NCBI GenBank assembly: GCA_032622095.1
Contig: CP136065.1
Location: 112,013,195-112,077,194 of the forward strand
Direction: 5' to 3'
Length of the DNA: 64,000 nucleotides
Source: Siphonodentalium dalli
Taxonomy: Eukaryota > Mollusca > Scaphopoda > Gadilida > Siphonodentaliidae
A program made the position numbers and the translations under genes. Position 1 is the first letter of the stretch. Every line of letters starts with the position of its first letter. Shown one piece after another: positions 38,501-50,500 of this stretch. The notes under the pieces were generated by a model, which saw only the letters and a program-made list of their open reading frames with translations, had not been told where the DNA came from and did not search any database.

Positions 38501-41500
38501 GAATCACCTAGGGAACATCCACACCAAATATGAACCCATTTGGTCTTATGGTTCCAGAGGAGAAGATGTTCAAATAATTGTTGTCGGACGGATGGACGGA
38601 CAGATGATGGACGGACGAGGAGTGATGACTATAGCTCCACCGGAGCACGGGTAGGGTGGCTGGTTGGTAATTAAATCTCTTATCTCCGCCCCTATTTGAA
38701 CAAACGTGAATCCCCATCTATGAGATCCATTCATTTGGTAATTTCAGACATTAGATTTTAAGAGTTGAACTGAACTGATTTTCCTAAAATGACCCCAAAT
38801 CTGAAAAAATCTCAACCCCAGTCACCGAAGGACCATCCATACCAAACATAATCTAAATAGTCCAGATGGTTCTTGAGAAGAAATTGTTTTAAGAATTACT
38901 ATGGAAGGAAAGAGTTATGGCCCTGACTTCTCACCTATTTGACCTGATGAACTCATTTGAACAAATCTGAATGTGAGTCACCTGGGGGACATCCACACCT
39001 AAATATATAAACCCATTTGGTCTTTAATATGTATCTGGAGAAGAAAACAATTGATGGACGGATAGAGACATAATGACAGATGGATGGATGGGAGAACAGT
39101 CTGACATAGAGACTGACAAATTCAATCCAATATACCCCCCCCCCCCCAAGTTTTCTTTGCAAAATCAGGGTATAATGAGTTCAACTGGATACTGGTGGTT
39201 AAGAACATAATATTCGAACAGACAAGCCTGAACAAATTGTCTGACATTTGCAGAATGAGGTCCCCAAAGGGTGAATTTAATGACACAATCCTGCAATGCG
39301 GGCTAGCATCACCAAATTCACCCTCTGGGGACCTCATTCTGTGTAGGCCTCAACTGCTATGGGAGACATAGCATTAGATTGAAGTTCTCCAGTTAAAGTT
39401 GGTGATGTGCACCTATTGGGCACCTCAATTATGCATTTTATATTCACAAATTAGGGGATATAGAAACTAAACAGAAGGGCTAAAGTAAGTAAAAATGTCA
39501 ATTTAAGTGCCTATATACTTCCCAGAAGATGAGGCCTAAGCAGAATGAGGACCCTGGCTAGTGTATTTGGTGATGCTAGACTGCTGTGCAGGGTAGCATA
39601 ACTAAATTCACCCTCTGGGGATCTCATTCTGCAAATGCCAGATAGAAGACAAATTTAATCCAATATATACCCCCCCCCCCCCCCCCCCCCCCCCATTTTT
39701 CTTTGAATATTAGTCGTATGATTTCATCTGGATAAGTGGTGATTAAAACAATAATATGAAATGGCCAAACCTGAATTTAGTATGTCTGACATTTGCAGAA
39801 TTAGGTCCCAAAAATGTGGATTTAATGACAATATTCTGTAAGGCAGGCTAGCATCACCAAATTCATGCTCAATCTGATTAGGCCTCAATGGCCAATAAAA
39901 CCAAGGAACAGATTGAAGTCCTACAGTTGAAGTTGGTGATACACACCCATTGAGCACCTCAATTATGCATTTTATCTTCTGCAAATTAGGGGGACATTGA
40001 AACTGAACAGGTGGAAAAAAGTTACTAAATCAATGAAGTCCTACAGTTGAAGTTGGTGATACACACCCATTGAGCACCTCAATTATGCATTTTATCTTCT
40101 GCAAATTAGGGGGACATTGAAACTGAACAGGTGGAAAAAGTGACTAAATCAAACTGTCAATTTGATACTTAGGATACTTCCCAGAAGATGAGGACTAAGC
40201 AGAATTAGGTCCCTGGCGGGTGTATTTGGTGATGCTAGCATGCTGTATGGGGTAGCAACACTAAATTCACCATCTGGGGACCTCACTATGTAAATGTCAG
40301 ACACACTATTTCCAGACTTGAAGAAATCAAAGCCATTCACAGTATCATTAAATGTCAGTCATCACCTAACATTGAATGGAAGCACCAGTTTGTTGTTAAA
40401 TTGCTACAGATATGTTTAGATTAGAATAATACATGTCATCTGGCCAGTTTATATAATTAATGACCTGTACCTTTACAGATATATATGCCTCTGTGGTGAG
40501 AAGAGGTATTAAATTGAGAGGTGATATGGCTTGGAAGGGATGTTGGTTGATGGCAGGGTTGGGCCTGGGCCATGTGGGAGGGGGTGGGTGGGGGAGGGTG
40601 GAATGTTTCCATAATTTCATTAAAGAGTAAAGTTTCATAACTCTGCAGATGTTATATATAATGGTGTCACTTTTTTTCAAATTTTAAAACATGTTTTTAA
40701 AAAAATTGTCCCAGAAGATGAGGCCTAAGCAGAATAAGGTAATTGAGGGTGTATTTGGTGATGCTAGCCTGCTGTATGGGGTAGCAACACTAAATTCACC
40801 ATCTGGGGACTTCATTCTGCAAATGTCAGACACACTATGTCCAGGCTTGGAGAAATGAACAATGGACTATTCATTGTAGACTCTGGTAGAATAGTTGTTT
40901 AGCTAATGTCATGTCGTGTAATGACAGATGGTAAACTGGTATGAAGCAAGCAGTCTGAAGCAAGAGTATTGGGTGACCACACTATGATAAATTGGCTTTT
41001 TCAATAATACAGGCTTCAGTGTTCTCTTAAAAATTAATAGTGCATAGCAAAGAGGTCTGAATTATAAAGGGCCATAACTCTGTTAAAATATATCGGATCA
41101 AACCCATATTTTAACTTGATCTGTATATAAGTGTCAAAAATTCATATACCAAATTTGGTGTTGATCAGATGAAAAATGTTTGAGTAATCCTGTCTTGGAT
41201 GAATTCTATATCAAAACAAGAGTGGAAGAGGTTGAATAAACAATACCAAAATCCATACAGATGAAGAACATGCTAAGAAAAATCTAGGTAAGAAATATGA
41301 GGCTGTGATGTGTCCTAAACAAAAATTAAAGGTCAAAATGCAAAAATGATATTTTTAAAAATATAATATATATTTCCTTAAAGAAAGCCTGAACACTGAA
41401 CTATATGGATAGATGTCCTGCGTTTGTAAACCATAGCAGAAAAGGGTTAACTTTTTGGTCGGTCGCCTACGGTAACTAATGGTCAGTGGCTTGCCTCGGT

Positions 41501-44500
41501 ATCAGTCACGCATGCGCAGTCCCAATATAATTCACTGTACAGATTGAATTAGCCAGTTTATTTTCAACTCAATCAGAAGATTGGCGAGTCGCGGGGTTGG
41601 GAATGGCACCGCCATGGGAGGGCCCTATGATAGTTCAGTGTTCAGGCTTTCTTTAAGGAAATATATATTATATTTTTAAAAATATCATATTTCCGCCAAA
41701 GGAAGCCCTCACACTGAACTATATGGATTAGAATGCAAGCCCAGGAGGAGGCACGAGCAATAAAGTTAATAGCCAAATTTTGAGTAAAGGTACTCTTCTA
41801 AAACAGATTGTACCATATATGAACACTTTAATGAATCTGTTAGGATTATTTACGTGAAATAACTCATATAGTTAGAGTGCTATATTGCTCAAATGTGTAC
41901 CGCCCCCCTTATTTTGAAAACAAACATCCCATGAGGTGCCATCCAATGCATAGTTGCGAGCGAACCGAGCAAGTATAACGTTAGAAGAAACTCTTCGTTC
42001 CTCTCTGTGTCGTCTTCTTCAGCTGTCTGTTCTAAGGTCCCACCCGTCAAGGTCCCATGATGCAGGATCATGAAGGAAGGAGACTAACTCACTCTCCGCC
42101 TTAGCGACAGAACGACCTGCAGACGGAGGCCCACTCCATCGATGGCGAGACAACCTAAGTTAACTAACTGCTATTCGCCAAAGAAAAAGCCAGAGAACCT
42201 GATGCCAAATTTGTGGCACAGGGATTGAGTTGAGAACCCATTAGGCCAAACAGGTTGTACAACGATAATGGAGTCAAGCCATCTGAACAGAGGGAGCCCT
42301 CTCTGAGGTACCTATGCATCACAGGATATCCGACAGAAATCCTGTGATACAAATCTTACGAGTACATAAACAGTCCTTCCCATGAGGAAAACACACCGAG
42401 AGCATTTATTTGCTCCCGTAATGCAGAAGACGGGTGTAATATGGCACCCATACGATACCATAATTGTACATGTAAGTTTGGTTTTTGCTCAAACCAAAAG
42501 TCATTGTGGAATAGACCTATGTCTAGTTACACTTTAATATGCCATAGTTGCACTGAGATGGTAAAGCATCTAAATAAACCTTAAAATAGTTCAATATTGA
42601 ACCAACAATTACAGTCTCCATTAGTATTTTGTGAAGAAGGACGGGTGCGAATTTTAGCACACGTGAATTGAAAATTACGAGTGCATACGGGTTCGAGAGC
42701 AATCACTCCCGTCTCCTGGGAAGGACTGATATAAATATATAAAAATGATATAAAAATTATATATCAAGGTGATCTATAAGTCACAATGAGATCATTGCAG
42801 AAGGCCCTTTGGCTCTTTGACAACTGAAATAAGTTCAAATGATGTACAATGTAATCAGATGATAACCACGGGTAAATTGTCACCATGCGGAATATTCAGT
42901 TCGGAGCCTCTGCCCAGAACATCATGTCACTTTCCCCCCCAAACATGCAGCAGAACGACCTAGGTGTGTGATATGTTAGTGTGAGGCATGCAGCAAACTA
43001 GGGGAAGACCCCCTCCAAAATGGCTCGCTGATTAAGGAAACAAATGAAAATTTTTATCCTCCTAGTAAAGGACACACATCCCTTTATAATGTTGTTACTT
43101 ATTGAATTTTAAGAGCCATGATGGAGAGGAGCTCCCCCGACCTAAGTGGTCCTGTTGAAGGCATGTTTAAGGAAAATAAGACAAATCCAGCATAGACCGA
43201 AGCGAGCAGAGTTGTCAGCATGATCTCAGGCCCTTATGATTGGGCGGCTGGTGCCATGTGGTTGGGATCCCCTCATATGGGTTGGTCCCTGCCCGCAAGG
43301 AAAGGTTTGATGGCTAGTCAAAGAGCTTCCTCGAAAGCTGAGCTGGACAGCGCAAACGTCTTTGCCTGTTTTTATTGTCGAATGTTGATAGGACAATTCC
43401 GGCATATACCGAAGCGCGCAGAGTTGGCAGCATGGTTTCAGGCCCGTATGATCGGGTGCCATGGGGTTGGGATCCACTCGGACTGGGTGGTCCCCTGCCT
43501 GCAAAGAAAGGTCTATAACGCTAGTCAATGAGCTTCCTAGAAAGCTGAGATGGACAGTGCAAACGTCTTTGCCCGCGTTATTGTCTATTGTCTATAGGCG
43601 TGCAGTGCCCTGTTAATTTTATTACCATGTGCCAGATAATCAAATTGATATTGGTAATAGTAGTATGAAGAGCCATGAGATGTACTCTGTCAGCCAGGCC
43701 ATTGGCAGGGTCGTTGTGGCACGTGACAAGAGAAATGCTTTCCATGTAAATGTGCTTCATTCATGTGTGAAGTCTATTGACCAGTGTGTCAGTCGCGGGT
43801 CGTGTCACTTACCTATGAAATGTATATCACAGGTAAGATAGATCGTGTTCTCGATGCATTTTGAAGACGGTGGTACGAGTGCGCAGGGCGAGCCAGGCGA
43901 GCTTGAGACTACATAGTTCAGTAGGAAGAAGCATATAGATGAGATAATCCGTGGATAGGAAATCACGATCCGCAGCTTCTGCCTTACCGATGCCAGACTG
44001 TGACGACCGAAAAGACCCACAGTCTGACGTATTGTGCGCAGACGGGTCGTCATCGAAAGCCTCAGATGCCTTGGGGTGTAAGGATAGCATGTCGCTCTCT
44101 GCCCTAGCGTCGGAACGACCTGCAATAATGGACGACAAAACACTAGAGGGAGGCCCATTCCGGCGATGGCTCAATCGAGGAGTAAATACCTCCCATGGAA
44201 TTTTAAGGCTGATAAACTGAGTTCCAATTTTGGAGTCCAGTGTCGAAATGAAGAATCCCATAGCCATTAGCCAAAACTGGTTTCTTCTGATAACCGGAAG
44301 GAGGTGGAGCCATCGGACCGGGGTGAGCCCCCCCCCCCCCAAATGCAGGTGGTCCCGACCAAGCTGAATGTCCTGTCCAAGCAGAACGATGGGTAGAGGC
44401 CATTGCAGCAGAAACCCCAAGACGGCTGAGAGGCAGGCAAGGCCGTGTCTTTATATAGATCGTGACCAAGGGGACCGGGCTTGCTACCTCATGGATACTA

Positions 44501-47500
44501 TGCCGAAGTCGCCGTAGGCCGCCCAGCCGGTGTCGTTACGTTCGCACGCGATTTTGGCAACTTCAGCACACAGAACCGCTTGCGCCGGTGTGGGACCAAA
44601 TGTCCTGGGGGTCCCAAGTACCCCTGCATCGCCACCGGTCGCTTCCCCACTAATTGATTTAATGCCGCAGCATAATCGGGGGAGCGTGAACTGTTCCTGC
44701 CCGAGAAGAGATCCGACCGAGAAATACTACCTGGGAAGGATCCAGAGATGGTGCAAATAAAGGCTCTATATCATACTAGCAGACTATCTCATCCGATTTT
44801 CATGTTTAGTTGTTGAATTATTCTTCTCTTAGAAAAATTTGTTGAAATAATGGAGAACCACTTTAATAATTACTATCCCCAGGGTCTCCAGAGTTTGAGC
44901 GCCCAAACCTGTAGCAGGTAGAAAAACATCCCTGGATCCTTCTCAGAAATTTACAAGCCCACCGGTTCAGACCGGCTTGCTGAACCGGCTGGTGTATAAT
45001 CGCAGCTATTGTTCATTAGACCTACCGCCATAACGTGGTGTCACCCAGTTAATATGGCGGTACTATACCGCGGTATCCTCCAACACCGCGGCACCGATAC
45101 CGCTTGTTAACGCGAACAAGCATGCGCGAGTAAATACCTCCCCTAAAAGAGTTCCATGAAAATCACCGCGGTATTCCACAAAATTAATGCGGTGCCCGCT
45201 AAAAGACCACTGTATCATCACCCAATACCGTAACTTCACGCCATGACCGTCTCGATACCGCTACCGTTTATTACCGGCATCACCGCGGTCATGACCGGGG
45301 TATCACCCCGTTTATCTGGTCAATCACTTTGAGAATAGCGGTATATACAAGGTAGCTATTAATCGACATACCTCTATGACATGGCTGAGATTTATTCGTA
45401 GCACTACGGTACTACTGTCATATGAAGTTATTGTTATGCATGTGACATTGATAAACCAAGATCTAATCAACTGTCAGTATTCTTGGGTAGATTGTAATCA
45501 ACTTCAAGGTCAAACGTGATTAACACATCTGGATCATTTGTATTGAAACATAGTATTATGTGAAAGCACGTTGTTCATAACATGACGAGAGATAGCGTCA
45601 GTAGCGATGGAATTATTGTTAAATAAATTTCCACGCATTAAAACGTCAAAATAATTCCCACGAAATTATGATATTTCCGGCGGAGAATCACGTGGCATTT
45701 TTGATATCTGACAAATTCAATCATACCTTATAGGTGCTATAATAATTCCATAGATGTATTTCTCACAATAATCTGTGCGCCTCGTAAGGCCTTGAAATGG
45801 TATCTGGTTTTGACATTGATAAACCAAGATGTTAATGTTATCAACTTTAAGTTCGAATGTGACCAACACATCTGGATCAGTGGTATAGAACCATAAAACA
45901 ACAAAGTATTATGAGAAAGAATGTTGTTCATAACATTATGATAGATAGCGTCAGTAGCGATGGTAATTATTGCTAAATAAATGTCCACGCGTAAATAAAT
46001 TCCCACGAAATTAGGAGACTTCCGTTAGAGAATCACGTGGCATTTTTTATATCTGACAAATTATATCATACCTTATAGGTTCTATAATAATTACATAGAT
46101 GAATTGTTCACAGTAGTCTATGCGCCTCGTAAGGCCTTGAAATGGCGGCTGATTATGGCGAAATGTGCGCCTCGTATCGATTTTCATATTCGAAAATTTT
46201 GAAGTCAGCCGCCTATTCGAAAAACACGAACAATTATATGTTTGAAACGAAACGGTCCGTGAATTCGAAACGATAATTATAAAAACGAACGCGTAGGCGA
46301 CCAGTAATTATTGTATCGATAAATTGAATTTGTCGCTATTGTTAAACGACAAATTCGGAAAAATACTCCCTTATGATCCGTTCGGTTGTAGCAGAAAAAT
46401 AAACTGGCTAATTCAATCTGTACAGTGAATTATATTGGGACTGCGCATGCGTGACTGATACCGAGGCAAGCCACTGACCATTAGTTACCGTAGGCGACCG
46501 ACCAAAAAGTTAACCCTTTTCTGCTATGGTTTACAAACGCAGGACATCTATCCAAATAGTTCAGTGTGAGGGCTTCCTTTGGCGGAAATATTAAATTTTT
46601 TGTTTTTAAAGTTATGTCCCTGGCTCTGCCCCTATTTGACCCAATGACCCCATTTGAACAAATCTGAACCCCAGTCACCCAAGGTATATATGTACCAAAT
46701 ATAAGCTAAATCGGCCAAATATTTTTTTAGAAGAAGTCATTGTAAGAATTACTATGAGTTATGGCCCTGGTTTCTCAACTAATTGACCGGGTGACCTCAT
46801 TTGAACAAATCTGAACACCAGTGACCCAAGGACCCTCCATACCAAATATTAGCTAAATCGGCCCAATGGTTCTGAACAAGAATTACTATGGAGGAATAGA
46901 GTTATGGCCCTGGCTTCGCAACTATTTGACCCAGTGACCTCATTTGAACAAATCTGAATGAGAGTCACCTAGGGAACATCCACACCAAATATGAACCAAT
47001 ACGGTATGATGGTTTCAGAGGAGAAGATGTTTTTAAAAAGTTTGACGGACGGACAGACGGACGGACGGATGGACGGACGGACGGACGACGGACGAGGAGT
47101 GATGACTATAGCTCCACCGGAGACTTTGTCTCAGGTGAGCTAAAAACCAAATTTCAAGTCGATAGCTCCACCCGTTTCCGAGATCTGGTCTGCGCATGCG
47201 CGAAGCTTGCGTCGCACGGGCTCGGCGACCCGATAAAATTCGTATCCGGGGCAAGATACATTCACATACCAAATTTCACGTCGATAGCTCCACCCGTTTC
47301 CGAGATCTGGTCTGCGCATGCGCGAAGCTGGCGTCGCACGGGTTCGGCGACCCGATAAAATTCGTATCCGGGGCAAGATACATTCACATAGCAAATTTCA
47401 AGTCGATAGCTCCACCCGTTTCCGAGATCTCGTCTGCGCATGCGCAATACGACAACGACGACCGCCTGGTCAAACTACACACACGTACCAAGTTTCGTCC

Positions 47501-50500
47501 CGATCGGTCGAGAATCGTAGATTTGTATTAATGACAAACAAACAGACAGACAGAGGTCTTCAAAATATATATGAGATTAAACAATTGTTGTACAAGTTGC
47601 AACAAGAAACATTTTTTATGAGCATGTACTACACACATTTTAGCGAGGTCATGTAGCTCTAGCCACGCAAGCATACCCACCTTTCGTTATCGCTATATAG
47701 CAGAGTATACATCCGTATGAAGACTCCGCATTATCACAATAATTTTAGGTAAGTAAAATCACGATACGTATCATAACATGACCTCTGTATTGCGATAGAC
47801 ATCAATACACCTCATACCCCATATTGTTACATCCCTAGAGATTTAAACTTTGAACTTTATTCCTCATATTTGCAGTCCCCACAATTTGAATCTAACCAGA
47901 CAATTATAACTCATGTTCATGATGGAACTGAAATAATCAATGACTTCAAAGTAGAACTCAAAATAAAAATTCATAGGATGAAATCCAGATTCAAATTGCA
48001 CTGTATTTTTATGTGAGAAATTTTAAGGCAAAGAAACAACTATAATTAAGGGTATTACTGTATCTGTAAACTAAACTTACCTAATGTTAGAATAGTAACA
48101 AATGCTGGTCGGTCAGACACTAGTAAAGCATGCTCTCTAGCCTTGGTCATGGAGTTATCTTTACTATAAACACCTTTAACTGGACCAACAACAGATGTGT
48201 AACCATGGATACCATAGGTGAATGGCATATGGGGGTGTTCAAATCTCTGTCTCTCCTATAATTAAAGGAAAATGTGTGTATAAATATATAAATATATAAA
48301 CATCTGAAAACAAAAACATCGCTAGGGCATGGCAATATATGTCCATGGTAATTTCAACAAAGGGCCATAACGAGTAATCCATATGCTAAATTTTAAAACA
48401 AACATAACTATAACTAAAGTTATCACCTGGAAACCAAAATAATCAACAAGGACCATAACTCCGGTTAAAATAGGTGGATGGAACCCAAATTTGACCTTGG
48501 CCTGTATTTTCATATAAGTAATCCATACACCAAATTTGAAAAGAATCATAACTAAAACTAAAGTTATCACCAGGCAGTGTTTGCGCTGGACCGAAAAATC
48601 TTCTGGTAAAAAAAGTGGCCAAATGATATTTTTAGTAGCCAAATAAAAAACTTGGCCAATGTTTTTTGGTCAAATTAAAAAAACTTGGCCAAATTAAATC
48701 ATCATATTCTGGGCTCACAATTGATGACTGAATTATATTTTTAAATATATAACTCTCTGACTCTATGTCGCATCGCTGAAACCATGTTCGCCAACTAATC
48801 AAGTAATGGGCTGTGTTAGTTATCATCACTATTTTTGCTGAAATAAAACAGTTCTGTTGCTTATGATCGTGAGGTATTGAATACCTATTGTTAAATATTA
48901 AGCCCACCCACCCCCGATATTTTCGAGGATAACTTCAGATGAGATATTAAGAATATGAGAATACCATAGGAAGATAAACGATTGTAACCAACATAGCTTA
49001 TAACTAATTATATGGTGAGTGGCTATATGAAAGAACACCTATTGAATGGGAAGAGTTAACTTTCCAAAAATCACAAAATTAGTGGATTCGCTAAAAGGGA
49101 ACATGTTCCCGTATGCTGGACATTTGATCATGTTCAAAAGTGAGTATTATTTTGATAATGAGAGGTGACTCAGGTGGTCCTCCCCTTTGTAACATATGGC
49201 TCCATATGGAACAAGCAGTCTATAAACTAGTGGATAAAGGCACTAAACCATATGGCATTCCTCATCTAATCAAAGAGGATTGGCAGCCTCATGGCAGTAT
49301 GGAATCCATTGTCTACTCATAACATGAGGGCACTGTGCCTCCAAATATAGCCATGGCATGGGATCACATGCAGAACTGAGCTGTCCTTTAAATGACTATT
49401 TAAGTGAGTTAAGGGAAGATGAGCAGGGGGGGAGATGTCGTAGCACACCGGTGCTCACTAAATAATCAACGTGTTGACATTAGTTCATTTCACAAGTCTT
49501 CATATACTGAATATACATGTAGAAGTTCCCAACAATCAGCCTCAGGATTCTTCAGATATAGCGTAATTAGTCAAGGGGGAATTTACTTATTTTGATGTGT
49601 TTAGTATCTATGTAATGTGGAGGTTTACATACTGTCCAGAACAACTGATAATGTAAGCATTTTTGTCTGATCATTTGGTGAACTGGAGTAAGTTTGAGTC
49701 TATTACAAACAGCTTCTGGAAATTTAACCTTTTCAATACGGGATCTGCATTCATGCAGCATTAGAGATCCTGTGCCAGTGCATTCTCTTATATATGAGTC
49801 TCCCATAAGGAGTATCGCATATATAATAGAATGTGCTGGTTACAAGGTCAATTTAAATGTTGTTAGGGAGACTCGCATATATAAGTGAATGCATTGGCAC
49901 AGGGTTTTCGCAAAATTCCAGCAAGCTGCAGTCATGGAAGGGTTGAATACAAAATGTGGGAAACATCAAAAACAAATTGACAAAATTATGTCACTCAAGC
50001 AATAGATATTTGGCTTCCATGGAATCATGAGTTTTCAGCTAATAAGACAAACATATTAAGCCTTGTGCTATTATCAACTAGATGGTGTACACCATTAGAG
50101 ACCAATTATTAACACTCTCTATACTAAATGGGTTCTCCCATTCAGTTAAAAAAGTATACATTTAATAGAATGGTCTATTATTCATATGGAGGGGTTTTCA
50201 GGAAATTTAAGCAGACGACAGATAATAAAAGTGCAAAAGGAGTCCAATTTATTGGAGGGACAGTGGGTGGTCGTTTGTTGAACTTATTATCTGAATATTT
50301 CCTAATGGACAGTAAAACCTCTCTAAACCGAACACCCTTCGGACCGGCCCTTCTGTTCAGTTTAGAGAGGTGTTCGGTTTTCAGAAAATCGCAAAACCAT
50401 CGGAATATATTGCCGGCGTCAGTAAGAGTTATCGAGATCCGAACACCTCATTCTGATTACTTACACTTTATTAAAAAAACTACAAAATAAAACATAAATT

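Larger units (their letters stand above)
41691..46590. mobile_element. ~4.9-kb inverted-end element with unidentified cargo
   Basis: Left end TTTCCGCCAAAGGAAGCCCT, CACACTGAACTATATGGAT; right end the reverse complement at about 46548-46590 (one mismatch), with 150 further bases (46393-46547) matching the neighbouring miniature element. Cargo 42.0-44.8 kb is GC-richer than the surroundings and holds short frames on both strands: 43827-44420 minus, 197 codons, Ser/Arg-rich end; 43951-44220 plus, containing KTLEGGPFRRWLNRG; and 44203-44469 minus, with a Gly/Pro-rich patch. None is a protein I recognise, and no transposase or reverse transcriptase motif is seen. A degraded gag-like remnant is one guess. 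Confidence 0.5.
31979..48080 (-). other. NFRKB intron (16.1 kb) between exons 7 and 8
   Basis: Largest intron, splitting the winged-helix region. Repeats within are listed separately. 32700-33340, 37200-37690, 41730-43190, 44770-45050 and 47450-48080 hold no identified gene; the short frames there have no motif I recognise. Confidence 0.85.

Noticed and set aside
43827-44469. Possible gag-like protein in the 4.9-kb element
   Set aside because: Frames on both strands are short and broken; the Gly/Pro-rich patch and Ser/Arg-rich stretch are not diagnostic. Kept only as unidentified cargo.
47033-47656. Several overlapping Arg-rich frames on both strands
   Set aside because: All are translations of the 122-bp tandem repeat and the tetranucleotide tract.
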